A DNA stretch of 64,000 nt. Origin: Streptomyces sp. AM 2-1-1 (GTDB lineage: Bacteria > Actinomycetota > Actinomycetes > Streptomycetales > Streptomycetaceae). Of the stretch, positions 51,231 to 60,257 are shown in pieces; the stretch's first letter is position 1; each line of letters starts with the position of its first letter. A model generated the notes under the pieces. The model saw nothing but the letters and a program-made list of their open reading frames with translations. It was not told the origin of the DNA and made no database searches. Made by a program: the position numbers and the translations under genes. The stretch spans positions 3,793,501 through 3,857,500 of the forward strand of contig NZ_CP119147.1 of assembly GCF_029167645.1 (NCBI RefSeq), written 5' to 3'.

Positions 51231-51985
51231 GGCCACCCCTCGACACACAGACAGCCGCCGCGTCACCGGGGGCGGTGTGCGGCATTCGTACCGTGTTCTC
51301 CCCGCGGCGGGCTCCCGGGGCCAGGCGCACACGCAGGTGGCCGAACCCCGTGGAATATGCCGCCGTGCTGAGACCATCGGTAAACCCAGCGTAGTTCTCC
51401 GCATCCCTACCGTTAAGGGGCATGGGTCCGGATGGCGGGATTGTGGCCCGCGCCCGGGCTCGCCCGGAGACCCGGCGGGGGGACGGCGGGGGCGGGGCCC
51501 GGTGCCGGACGTGCCCCGGCCGTGTGGCCGTGCGCCCGGCCGTGCGCTCTCGCCGGAGCGGTGTCGAAGCGCTTCCATGGAGCCTGCGTGGGTCGGCCCG
51601 CCGCCCTGGACTCGGCGGGCTGGGGGACACTGCCGCCCCATTCCCCGCGGGCGGCGGACCGGCCCGGGAGGTGCGCGCCATCTCCCGGGCCGAGCGCTGC
51701 GCGGACGCCGCCGGGCGGTACGCCGGCACGGAACGCGCGGGGGCCGTGCCGGAGGGGGCGCCGCGCGCAGGGCGCCGGACGGGCCCGGGACGCGTCCGGG
51801 CACGGGAGCCCGAGCGGAGCGACGCCGTGGCGGAGCATGGGAAGAATGGCCGAATATCGACGGCGACCGTTCCGCCCCAATTCACCGCGAGAGCGCTCCT
51901 CGGGTGGCCTGAATACGTCTGATGGGCGTGGGTGCACACCGGCGCCGACGCCGAAAGGGGCGCGGACGGCGTGGGTGCGAAGGGC

Positions 51986-52035
51986 GACGGAACGACCCTC
52001 GCCCGGGTATGACGGAACGTCCCTCGCCCGGGTAT
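51986..52035. repeat. Two 25-bp tandem repeats
   Basis: A 25-bp unit beginning GACGGAACG and ending CGCCCGGGTAT occurs at 51986-52010 and 52011-52035 with one difference. Confidence 0.9.
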
Positions 52036-52071
52036 GGGGGTGTCACGGGACCATGGGGGCGCCACGGCACC

Positions 52072-52113
52072 GTGGGGGTGCACCTGCTCGCTGTGGGGGT
52101 GCGCCTGCTCGCT
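52072..52113. repeat. Two 21-bp tandem repeats
   Basis: A 21-bp unit (GTGGGGGTGC then CCTGCTCGCT with one variable base between) occurs at 52072-52092 and 52093-52113, 37 bases after the 25-bp pair. Confidence 0.9.
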
Positions 52114-52307
52114 CCAACGAGCGGAACCTGTCGTTCCGTTGACGGGTCGGTCCGTCCGCGGCCGTCGGGGCCCATGCCAGGGGCGCATGCTCTTCCGGCG
52201 TGCGCCGCGCGTACCCCCTCCCGTCCGCGACAGTCGTGGCAGCATGTCCCGCAGCGGCGGCGCGGCGGACCATGCGCGCCGCCAGTCCACAGCCCGTGGA
52301 GGCGGCG

Positions 52308-54449
52308 ATGCGTTGGTTGGTGGGGTGGAGCAGTGTCGCCGCGAGCTTCGGCACGGCGGGCGCCGTCGGCGCGGCCGGAGAGGGGCGCACGGTCCACCCG
52401 GTGGGATCCCAACTCCTGTGGGACGATCCCGATCCCCTGTGGGCGGTCGGCGACTGGCGGCCCGACGAGATCCGGCTCATCGACGCGGCGACGACGGTCG
52501 GCGCGCCCACCACCCGGCTCGCGGTGCTCGGTTGCTGCGGAGCGACCGACGAACAACTCCGCGTCGGCCTCCTCTCCGCACGCGGCGGCGCCCTGCGCCA
52601 CCTCACCGCCTGGCCGGGCAGTTACACGGTCGTCGTGCGGACCGGACGGCGCGTCACCGTCGCCGGGGACCTCGCCGGCGCCCGTCCCGTCTTCCACACC
52701 CCCTGGGCCGGCGGCACCGCGTACGCCACCGCCGCACTGCCCCTCGCCGACCTGATCGAGGCCCAGCTCGACATCGGGCACCTGGCCGCCCTGCTGGCCT
52801 GCCCCGACACCCCGGAGGCGCTCGGCGACGGCACTCCCTACGGCGGGGTGAAGCGGGTGCCGCCCGGCCACGCGCTCATCCTCCGCGAGGGTTCCCGCGA
52901 GGTCACCGGCTACGAGCCGGTCGCCTCCCTCGCCGTCGCCGCCCCGCAGGTCGACCCCGTCCACGCCGTGGAGGGCGTACGGGACGCCCTCGTCGAAGCC
53001 GTACGCGCCCGGCTCACCGCGCCGCGCCACGCCCCGGAGGCCGGACCGCAGGACCCCGGGCCCGTGCCCGGGATGGGGCCCGCCGACCGACGGGCGGCGC
53101 GCGGCCGGGGACCGGTCCCCGGCATCGGCGCCGACCTCTCCGGCGGCAGCGCCTCCGCGACCCTGGCGCTCCTCGCCGCAGGACTCCCCGGCCTCCCCGG
53201 TACGGTCCTCGGCCACGGCACCGGCGCGGGGGAACGGCTCCTCGCCGTCACCTTCAACGACCTCACCACCCGCGGCAACGAGGACGAACTCGCCCGCGCC
53301 CGCGCCATCGCCGCCAACCCGCGTCTGCACCAGGTGGTGGTCCCCGCCGGTGAGGAAGCCCTCCCGTACGCGGACCTCTCGGTGGAGAACGGGGTGATCA
53401 CCGACGAGCCGGCGCCCTCCCTCGTCGTCGCCGAACGCCACCGGCGCCGTCTCGCCGCCGGCAGCGCCGACCACCTGGTCGGGTACGGCGCCCGGCAGGT
53501 CCTCGACGCCCACCCGGCGCGACTGGCCGACCTCCTCATGGACCGCCGCCGTCGCGATCTGGTGCGGCCCGTCGCCGCGCTCACCCGCGCCGAAGGTGCC
53601 TCGGCGCACTCGCTGTGGGTACCCCTGACGGTCTACCGGGCCGCACGCCGACTGGCCCGCACCTCCTACCGCAGCGGCCTGGAGGCCGCCGCCGGAATGC
53701 TGCCCGAGGCCAACCGGTACGCCGGCGGTCCGGACCGTCCCGGCCACGGCGGCACCCCCGCCGACGCCTCGCTGGCAGCTCTCGCCTGGTCCCGGCCGGG
53801 GCCCGCCGCCCGCTGGCTCACCGGCGAGGCGCTCGCCCAGGTGTCGGTCCGGCTGCGGGAGGCGGCGGTCCGCCCCGCCACCGCCCAGCGCCCGGGCCAG
53901 GCCCGGGCGGGGGCGGCCCTCGCCCGTGCCGCCGCCGATCACCGCATCCTGGAGCAGGCCGCCGACATCCGCAGCCAGCGGCTGCACGCGCCCTTCCTCG
54001 ACAACCAGGTCGTCCGGGCCGCCCGCGCCCTGCCCGAGTCGCTCCGGGTCCAGCCGGGCGCGCGCGCCGCGATCCTGCGCCGGGTCCTGGCGGGTGCGGG
54101 CATCCACGACCTGCCCGCCGGCTGGGGAGTCCCGTCACCGGCGCGGTCGGCGGCGGCGACCCGCACCGGACTGCGCCTGGCCCTGCCCGAGTTGATGGAC
54201 CTGTTCGATGCGCCGCTCCTCGCCGACGCCGGACTGATCGAGGCCCGGGTGGTGCGCAAGGCGTTGCGCGCGGCCGCCGAGGGGGAACCACTGCCGCTCG
54301 ACGGGCTCGCGGACCTCGCCTCCACGGAACTCTGGCTCCGCCGGCTGATGGGCCGCCGGGGCACTTGCTGGACCGGCACGGCGGCACCGCGCAGCCGCGC
54401 CGTCGCGGGCGGCGTCCTCCCGGTCGCCCGCCGCTCGCTCCAGGCGTAA
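52308..54449 (+). CDS. Asparagine synthetase-related protein, degenerate
   Basis: A 713-residue protein from ATG 52308 (GGAGG five bases upstream). It has the two-domain order of AsnB-like proteins. The N-terminal part starts MRWLVGWSS, without the Cys2 nucleophile of glutaminases, as in beta-lactam synthetase and lasso-peptide cyclase. The synthetase domain has the P-loop-like IGADLSGGSASATLALL, in which the usual SGGxDS aspartate is missing, and LHAPFLDNQVVRAARALP as in family C-termini. I infer an amide-bond-forming or regulatory relative; loss of the Asp casts doubt on ATP chemistry. No precursor peptide was found nearby. The gene is conserved at this place in streptomycetes, as I recall. 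Confidence 0.75.
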   Translation: MRWLVGWSSVAASFGTAGAVGAAGEGRTVHPVGSQLLWDDPDPLWAVGDWRPDEIRLIDAATTVGAPTTRLAVLGCCGATDEQLRVGLLSARGGALRHLTAWPGSYTVVVRTGRRVTVAGDLAGARPVFHTPWAGGTAYATAALPLADLIEAQLDIGHLAALLACPDTPEALGDGTPYGGVKRVPPGHALILREGSREVTGYEPVASLAVAAPQVDPVHAVEGVRDALVEAVRARLTAPRHAPEAGPQDPGPVPGMGPADRRAARGRGPVPGIGADLSGGSASATLALLAAGLPGLPGTVLGHGTGAGERLLAVTFNDLTTRGNEDELARARAIAANPRLHQVVVPAGEEALPYADLSVENGVITDEPAPSLVVAERHRRRLAAGSADHLVGYGARQVLDAHPARLADLLMDRRRRDLVRPVAALTRAEGASAHSLWVPLTVYRAARRLARTSYRSGLEAAAGMLPEANRYAGGPDRPGHGGTPADASLAALAWSRPGPAARWLTGEALAQVSVRLREAAVRPATAQRPGQARAGAALARAAADHRILEQAADIRSQRLHAPFLDNQVVRAARALPESLRVQPGARAAILRRVLAGAGIHDLPAGWGVPSPARSAAATRTGLRLALPELMDLFDAPLLADAGLIEARVVRKALRAAAEGEPLPLDGLADLASTELWLRRLMGRRGTCWTGTAAPRSRAVAGGVLPVARRSLQA

Positions 54450-54463
54450 GGGCGGGGCGGACC

Positions 54464-54543
54464 GGGTCGGCTCTCGTCCGGGCGGGCTCTCGTCCGGGTC
54501 GGCTCTCGTCCGGAAGGGCTCTCGTCCGGGTGGGCTCTCGCCC
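54464..54543. repeat. Five 16-bp tandem repeats after the asparagine-synthetase-like gene
   Basis: Five 16-bp units of the form GGGTCGGCTCTCGTCC follow each other at 54464, 54480, 54496, 54512 and 54528; units 1 and 3 are identical. They lie between two convergent genes. Confidence 0.92.
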
Positions 54544-54617
54544 GGGGAGCCGAGGTCCGGGGCGGCGGTCCCGGGCAGCGGCCCCGGCGTCCGCGTGCGG
54601 AAGGGCGGTGGGTTCCG

Positions 54618-56846
54618 CTACGCGCAGGTGAACCGGGAATCGGCCCAGTCTCCCATCGTCGCCCCGCCGAAAGGCCGTACGGGCTCGACGACCAGCCGGA
54701 CCGTCGTCCGCCCCTCCAACGCCACGCTCACCGGTACGGCCGGGGAGCCGCCCCGCACGATCCCGGAGCGCCACAGCACCCCGCCCTCTCCCGCGTGCAC
54801 GGAGAAACGCACCGCGCCCAGGCCGAGGGCCAGATCGTCGATGCCCGCCATCGCCTCGTAACGGGTGCAGCGGCCGTCCAGCCGGATGACCACCGACGAA
54901 GAGCCGCCCACCGTCACCCCGTGCGCGTATGGGACGGAGGCGATCGACAGGTGGTGGCGCTGCCAGATCGGGCTGCTCCTGTGGAGCCGCACCGCGGGGA
55001 CCGTGCCATCCCCCAGGAGGTCGTAGCCGAGCTCGCTGAACAGGTGGACCTCCCGCGCCGGAATCTCCGGTGCGGGCTCCCCGGTCGAGGTGGGCAGGGG
55101 GGCCGGGGCGGGCGGCTCCTCGGCCGGCGGGACGGCAACGGGCCTGGCGGGGGCGGGCGTAGGGAGGTCGGGCGTGCGGGGAGCGGGTGCGGCGGAGGGC
55201 GTCGGTACGGGCGGGGAGGGCGGGGGCTTCGGTGCGGCCGTCGGGGACGGCCCCGGCGTCGGGACCTGTGGCGGCACGGGTGCCGGCGTCGGAGCGGGCG
55301 GCACCGGCACAGGAGCGGCCGAGGGGACCGTGGTCGCCGCCACCGGAGGCCTGGCCACCGGCGCCGCCCCCTCGTCGCCGGCCAGGGCCCACACCAGACC
55401 GGCGGCCGCCGCGATGGCCACCGCGGCCGCGACACCCACCTTCACGGGGGCACCGAGACCTTCCGCGACGGCGCCCCCGGCGGCCGAACCACCGCCCGCG
55501 CCCCCGGTGGCGGTGCCCCCGGCCGTCGCGCCGCTCGCCGCGGTCGTGCCCGTGGCCGCGCCGGTTCCGGTCGCCGCAGCCGCTCCCGCGCCGGCCACGC
55601 CCAGGGTGGAGCCCGCCACGACGCCCGCCGCCTCGAGCGAGTACGCGGTGGCGAACCAGCCGATGACGGCGACCGGCAGGAGCGCCGGAATGCCCGCGTT
55701 GACCTGCTGCAACTCGCCCGCTGCCACGCGGCACTGGGCGCAGCCCTCCAGGTGCTTGCGGAGTCCGCGCTCCGCCCGTGTCCGCAGGCCGCCCCGGGCG
55801 TAGGCGCCGAGCCGGTCGGCGTACCGGGCGCAGTCCCCGCCCGCCACCAGGGCCTGGCTGACGTGCTCCTGGAGGTATGCCTGCTTGAGCCCTTCGCGGG
55901 CCCTTCCCGCGAGAACCGCCGTGGCGTTGGCGGAGAGACCGAAGAGCGGGGCGACCTCGCTCGGTGATTCCTTCTCCACGGTGGTGTGCCAGAGGACGGC
56001 CTGCCAGCGCTCGGGAAGGCTGCGGAACGCCCGCAGCGCCATGGACTGTTCGGCCTCGTGCATCGCGCGGACGTCGGCACCCGGATCGAGGGTGTCGTCC
56101 TCGGACAGCTCCGACGTACGGGTCGCCCGGTCGGCGAAGACCGCGAAGTCGTCGACCAGGTGCTCGCGCCTGGCGCTCTTCGTCCACACGGCGGCGACGT
56201 GCCGGACCGCCGTCATCAGGTAGGCGCGGACGGCCTCTTCGGGCCCCTTTCCACCGCGTACCGCCTGGAGGGTCCGGGCGAACACCTCGGCCGTCAGGTC
56301 CTCCGCGGTGTGCGCGTCCCGGCAGCAGGATCGGGCGTAGCGCCGGACGGCGCCGGAATGGCGCCGGAACAGTTCCTCGTACGCCCGGTCGTCACCGGAG
56401 CGCATACCCCTGATCAACTCGGCGTCCGACACGGTGAGACCGGCCGGGACCCCGCGCCCCGACCGCTGCGAGGGTACGGACCAGGGCCCCGGTAACACCG
56501 TCCCCTCGCTTCCCTCCGCAGGAGCCGTCCTCGCGGACGTCTCGGCACCGGGCGTCTGCGGACCCCGCTCGTCGTCCTGCCCTTCGCGCGCGGAGGGCGT
56601 GCCGGCGCCGGCAGGTGTCGTCCTCGCACCACTTTGCGGAGGGACCTGCTCCGGGCGCGGCACGGAGGCGGCGCAGCCGTCGGCGCCGGTACCGTCCGTG
56701 GCGCCGGCGGCAGCTTCTCCGGCCTGGTTCCCTGCCCCGGCCACAGTTTCGGCCCGGGTACCGGGCGCCCGCCCGGAGTCGTCGTCGGTGGCGCCGCCGG
56801 TCGCCGGGCCGATGAGCGGTTCGTCCCGTGTGCCGTCACCGCTCAT
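54618..56846 (-). CDS. ECF sigma factor fused to zinc finger, membrane segments and NPCBM-like domain
   Basis: A 742-residue multidomain protein from ATG 56846. Residues 1-135 are a low-complexity head. Sigma region 2 is about 140-220 (RAYEELFRRHSGAVRRYARS, AEDLTAEVFARTLQ) and region 4 about 265-325 (LRAFRSLPERWQAVLWHT, SEVAPLFGLSANATAVL). A zf-HC2-type anti-sigma motif follows: C339, then H365-xxx-C369-xx-C372. Hydrophobic helices lie near 387-400 and 471-490, then a Pro/Ala linker, and the last 140 residues form a domain with LFSELGYDLLGDG and YEAMAGIDDLALG, like NPCBM carbohydrate-binding modules, expected outside the cell. This would be a one-protein sensor. How the sigma part is released is unknown; PrsW-like proteolysis is a possibility only. 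Confidence 0.9.
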   Translation of the reverse strand: MSGDGTRDEPLIGPATGGATDDDSGRAPGTRAETVAGAGNQAGEAAAGATDGTGADGCAASVPRPEQVPPQSGARTTPAGAGTPSAREGQDDERGPQTPGAETSARTAPAEGSEGTVLPGPWSVPSQRSGRGVPAGLTVSDAELIRGMRSGDDRAYEELFRRHSGAVRRYARSCCRDAHTAEDLTAEVFARTLQAVRGGKGPEEAVRAYLMTAVRHVAAVWTKSARREHLVDDFAVFADRATRTSELSEDDTLDPGADVRAMHEAEQSMALRAFRSLPERWQAVLWHTTVEKESPSEVAPLFGLSANATAVLAGRAREGLKQAYLQEHVSQALVAGGDCARYADRLGAYARGGLRTRAERGLRKHLEGCAQCRVAAGELQQVNAGIPALLPVAVIGWFATAYSLEAAGVVAGSTLGVAGAGAAAATGTGAATGTTAASGATAGGTATGGAGGGSAAGGAVAEGLGAPVKVGVAAAVAIAAAAGLVWALAGDEGAAPVARPPVAATTVPSAAPVPVPPAPTPAPVPPQVPTPGPSPTAAPKPPPSPPVPTPSAAPAPRTPDLPTPAPARPVAVPPAEEPPAPAPLPTSTGEPAPEIPAREVHLFSELGYDLLGDGTVPAVRLHRSSPIWQRHHLSIASVPYAHGVTVGGSSSVVIRLDGRCTRYEAMAGIDDLALGLGAVRFSVHAGEGGVLWRSGIVRGGSPAVPVSVALEGRTTVRLVVEPVRPFGGATMGDWADSRFTCA

Positions 56847-57247
56847 CGCGGAAGCCCCCGTACCTGCCGTGACCCCAATTCCGGGCAACACTGCCACAGG
56901 GCCCGTGCACCACGGGCTGCTTCAGCCCTCCTTCCACTCGTCCGGGGTGCCCGACCGAAAGAGAGCGCGAGACGTCATCCGAACGGGAGGGGAGAGACCG
57001 TCCTCCCCGGGACCGTCCTCCCCGGGACCGGGTCTCCCCGGTACCGGTTCCCCGGGCCGGACCCGCCCGACGACCGACCGCCCGTCGTGGGGCACCTCCG
57101 CCCCCCGACCGGCGCACCGCCCGGCCGCGCCCCCGTGCCGTCGGTCCCCTCACCCCTTTCCCGACGGGCAACCGCCGCCGGACGAGCCGCGCGTGGCCCC
57201 TGCCGGTCGGCCGCGCCCTTCCGTGTCCGGTCCGGCGGCGCGCTCGC
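56847..57247. other. Spacer between atrA-like gene and the sigma factor
   Basis: 401 bases. A 15-bp unit GACCGTCCTCCCCGG is repeated at about 56997 and 57012. The promoter of the sigma factor is expected here on the minus strand; no gene is seen. Confidence 0.4.
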
Positions 57248-58153
57248 TCACGCGGGGCGCGAACGCAGTCCCTCCAAGAGGATGTCGAGCAGCCGTGCCG
57301 AGGCGGCGGACTGCTGGGCGGCGTCCGGCAGCAGGGGTGCGGAGGTGGCGATCACCAACAGCACGTCGGGCACCGTCACATCCGTGCGCAACTCTCCGGA
57401 CTCCCGCGCGCGCTCCACGAGTCGGCCCACGACCTCCAGCAACTCGGCCGTGCCGGGACCCGCCTCGCCGTCCGGCGCGTCCGTCGGCCGCATCGCCGCG
57501 TGCGGGTCCGCCGGAACCGCACCCTGCCGCTGCTGGGGCACGCGCGCCCCGTCACCCCCGACTTCGGTGTATTGCGGGGCTCCGCCCACGGCGGACTCAT
57601 CGACGCGCAGCACCTGCGGCGGCAGCAACCTCCCCGCACCGGACGCCACCGACGTCCGGAGGAAGCGGGAGAGCGCGGACCAGGGCTCGTCCTCCTGGCC
57701 CAGCGCGGCGCGCGCCTGTTCGGTCAGCCGAGCCGTCTCGGCCTCGGCTATTCGGCGCACCAGTACGTCCTTGCTGGGGAACCGGCGGTAGACCGTCCCC
57801 ACTCCGACCCGTGCGCGCCGTGCGACGTCCTCCATCGGCGCGCCGTACCCCAACTCGCCGAAGACCTCCCGCGCAGCCCGCAGGACGTGCTCCAGATTCC
57901 GCTGCGCGTCCACGCGCAGCGGCGCCGAACGCGCCGCGCTGCCCGTGGTGGAACCGACGGCCGTGCCGAGCGCCGTACCGACCGGAACCACGGCTGCGGC
58001 GGCCGTGCTCGCCCCCCGCGTGCCGTCCGCTTCCACCGTTCCGCCCGGTCGGGACGGGTCGACGACGGTGAGCGTTCCCGGTGTGTTCAGCCGCGCGCCG
58101 ACCTCGGTCGCGGACGGGACGGCAATCTGCCCATGCGAATCCTGAATGTGCAT
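57248..58153 (-). CDS. atrA: TetR-family regulator, AtrA-like
   Basis: A 301-residue TetR protein. An unusual 75-residue N-terminal extension (Ala/Val/Gly-rich) precedes the helix-turn-helix at about 80-135: RNLEHVLRAAREVFGELGYG, MEDVARRARVGVGTVYRRFP and KDVLVRRIAEAE. The effector domain follows with a low-complexity insert. Position, length and the divergent NADH dehydrogenase agree with AtrA of Streptomyces coelicolor, which activates actII-ORF4 and other genes; the assignment rests on synteny recalled from memory. ATG 58153 gives MHIQDSHGQ with GGGGGAAG upstream. Confidence 0.82.
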   Translation of the reverse strand: MHIQDSHGQIAVPSATEVGARLNTPGTLTVVDPSRPGGTVEADGTRGASTAAAAVVPVGTALGTAVGSTTGSAARSAPLRVDAQRNLEHVLRAAREVFGELGYGAPMEDVARRARVGVGTVYRRFPSKDVLVRRIAEAETARLTEQARAALGQEDEPWSALSRFLRTSVASGAGRLLPPQVLRVDESAVGGAPQYTEVGGDGARVPQQRQGAVPADPHAAMRPTDAPDGEAGPGTAELLEVVGRLVERARESGELRTDVTVPDVLLVIATSAPLLPDAAQQSAASARLLDILLEGLRSRPA

Positions 58154-58495
58154 GACTTCCCCCGGTTATGACGTCTCCCCCCGGAGACTTCCCCTCCATG
58201 TGAACCGGGGTAAGGAGTGTCGAACTTCCCCATCCCCCACCCCGATCGGCTACGAACATAGTTGAGCGGGGGGCAATTCAGAAGGGGGTCGTTCCGCACG
58301 GAGCGCCCCTCGATCGGAGCAAGGACCCGATGATTCCTGTTTGCGCCCGTGTGCGCGCCCCCTGTTCCCCGTCTGACCTGCGGGGCTGCGTTCCCGGTGC
58401 TGACGGTTGGTGAGTCCGCGCGCCGGAGCGCCCCGGTCACACAATGTGCCAGGCCTGTGGACAAACCCGGGACTCCGTTGCGTCATGGGGTGGTG
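58154..58495. other. Divergent region between the AtrA-like gene and NADH dehydrogenase
   Basis: 342 bases with an AT-richer patch at 58245-58290 (CGAACATAGTTGAGC). Both promoters and possible AtrA sites should lie here; no clean palindrome longer than about 10 bp was found by eye. Confidence 0.4.
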
Positions 58496-59935
58496 ATGGC
58501 TCCAGAATCCCGGGGAACGGCCCCCGGAAACAAGCCCGGTGTGCGCATTCTCGTGGTCGGCGGAGGGTACGTCGGGATGTATACGGCGCTGCGCCTGCAG
58601 AGGAAGCTGAAACGTGGGTTGAGGAGCGGTGACGTCGAGATCACGGTGGTCACGCCCGACCCCTATATGACGTATCAGCCGTTCCTCCCCGAAGCGGCCG
58701 CCGGATCGATCTCGCCCCGGCACGTCGTCGTCCCGCTCCGCCGGGTCCTGCGCCTGTGCCGCATCGTGGTCGGCGAGGTGCGCGCCATCGACCACGCGCG
58801 ACGGACGGCCACCGTGCGGACCCTCGCCACGGTCGGGGGCGAGGACGGGGGGGTCGCCATGCCGTACGACGAACTGGTCCTCGCCCCCGGATCCGTGTCC
58901 CGGACCCTCCCGGTGCCCGGACTCGCCGCGACCGGGATCGGGTTCAGGACGGTGGAGGAGGCGATCGGTCTGCGCAACCACGTCATCGAGCAGATGGACA
59001 TCGCCTCGGCCACCCGGGACCCCGCCCTGCGCGACGCAGCCCTCACCTTCGTCTTCGTGGGCGGTGGGTACGCCGGGGTGGAGGCGCTCGCCGAACTGGA
59101 GGACATGGCCCGCTACACCGCCCGGTACTACCACAACATCCGTCCGGACGACCTGAGATGGATCCTCGTGGAGGCGAGCGGGCGCATTCTCCCCGAGGTC
59201 GGCGACGCCCTGGCCGCCCACGCCCTGCGGGAACTGCGCGGACGCAACATCGACGTACGCCTCGACACCCGGCTCGAGTCCTGCGAGGGCCGCGTCGCCG
59301 TGCTGAGCGACGGATCGCGCTTTCCGACCCGCACGCTCGTCTGGACGGCCGGGGTCAAACCGGCCCCCCTGGTCGCCACCACCGGCTTCCCGGTCACCGG
59401 ACGGGGGAGACTGCGCTGCACCGCCGACCTCAGGATCGCCGGTACCCGGCACGCCTGGGCGGCGGGCGACGCGGCTGCCGTCCCCGATCTGACGGCATCG
59501 GATCCCGGCACGGTGACCGCGCCCAACGCCCAGCACGCCGTCCGCCAGGCGAAGGTCCTGGCGGAGAACGTCGTCGCCGCCCTCGACGGGCGGCCGCTCA
59601 CCGACTACCGGCACGCGTACACCGGCTCGGTGGCCTCTCTCGGCCTCCACCGAGGGGTGGCCCACGTCTTCGGCCGGAAGGTGAAGGGGTACCCCGCCTG
59701 GTTCCTGCACCGGGCGTACCACCTCAGCCGGGTACCGACGTTCAACCGGAAGGCGCGCGTCCTTGCCGAATGGATCCTGTCCGGGCTCTTCGCACGCGAG
59801 ATCGTCTCCCTCGGTTCGCTGGAGCACCCCCGTGCCGAGTTCCGGCTCGCGGCCGGTGGTACGGCCCCGCCCCGCACGCCTCCTCCCCGCCGCCGCCCCG
59901 GTTCCGTCGACGGGTCGCCGGAGCCGCCCGGCTGA
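58496..59935 (+). CDS. ndh: Type II NADH dehydrogenase
   Basis: A 479-residue single-subunit NADH:quinone oxidoreductase. The FAD-binding start is RILVVGGGYVGMYTALRL (GGGYVG at 22-27); DPYMTYQPFLPEAAAGSI is a signature; the NADH site is LTFVFVGGGYAGVEALAELED; the C-terminal region RLRCTADLRIAGTRHAWAAGDAAA is the second flavin-contact motif and is followed by a membrane-associating helix region (FNRKARVLAEWILSGLF). It passes electrons from NADH to menaquinone without proton pumping. ATG 58496 is chosen; GTG 58493 and 58490 are alternatives. Confidence 0.92.
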   Translation: MAPESRGTAPGNKPGVRILVVGGGYVGMYTALRLQRKLKRGLRSGDVEITVVTPDPYMTYQPFLPEAAAGSISPRHVVVPLRRVLRLCRIVVGEVRAIDHARRTATVRTLATVGGEDGGVAMPYDELVLAPGSVSRTLPVPGLAATGIGFRTVEEAIGLRNHVIEQMDIASATRDPALRDAALTFVFVGGGYAGVEALAELEDMARYTARYYHNIRPDDLRWILVEASGRILPEVGDALAAHALRELRGRNIDVRLDTRLESCEGRVAVLSDGSRFPTRTLVWTAGVKPAPLVATTGFPVTGRGRLRCTADLRIAGTRHAWAAGDAAAVPDLTASDPGTVTAPNAQHAVRQAKVLAENVVAALDGRPLTDYRHAYTGSVASLGLHRGVAHVFGRKVKGYPAWFLHRAYHLSRVPTFNRKARVLAEWILSGLFAREIVSLGSLEHPRAEFRLAAGGTAPPRTPPPRRRPGSVDGSPEPPG

Positions 59936-60257
59936 CCCCGGCGGGCCGCGCGGGACCGCGCGGTTCCCGCCGACGGGGAGGTACCAGATCCCGTCGTACC
60001 GCTGTCGACCGGCGCCGTAATGAGGTCGTACCGGCCGGAACCCGTACTCCCGCGCGGCCCCGGAAGGCCCGCACGGGCGGAGAGTGGACGAGAGTGGACC
60101 CGGGCGGCCGCCGCCCCCCGGAGAACGGCGGACGGAGGCGGCCGGGGACCCGTACCGACGGCCGAATGACGACTGTCAGTACGCTCCGTCACAATGGACG
60201 TGTGACCATAGGTACGTCCACATCTGCACAGAGTGACCCGGTCGACCGTGACCATCG
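59936..60257. other. Spacer before the PAS-phosphatase gene
   Basis: 322 bases, GC-rich, with TGACGACTGTCAGTACGCT near 60166-60184 as a possible promoter. A short frame from 60202 (GTGACCATAGGTACGTCC) ends at 60261 and could be a leader, but support is weak. Confidence 0.35.

Larger units (their letters stand above)
51231..52307. other. Long gene-poor region upstream of the asparagine-synthetase-like gene
   Basis: 1077 bases with the promoter of the minus-strand regulator near 51300-51420, extremely GC-rich sequence in the middle, and two tandem repeat pairs at 51986-52035 and 52072-52113. Long frames here look like shadows without recognisable domains. Confidence 0.45.

Noticed and set aside
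51413..52290. Overlapping open frames upstream of the AsnB-like gene as accessory genes
   Set aside because: All are low-complexity, run through tandem repeats and lack ribosome binding sites or conserved motifs.
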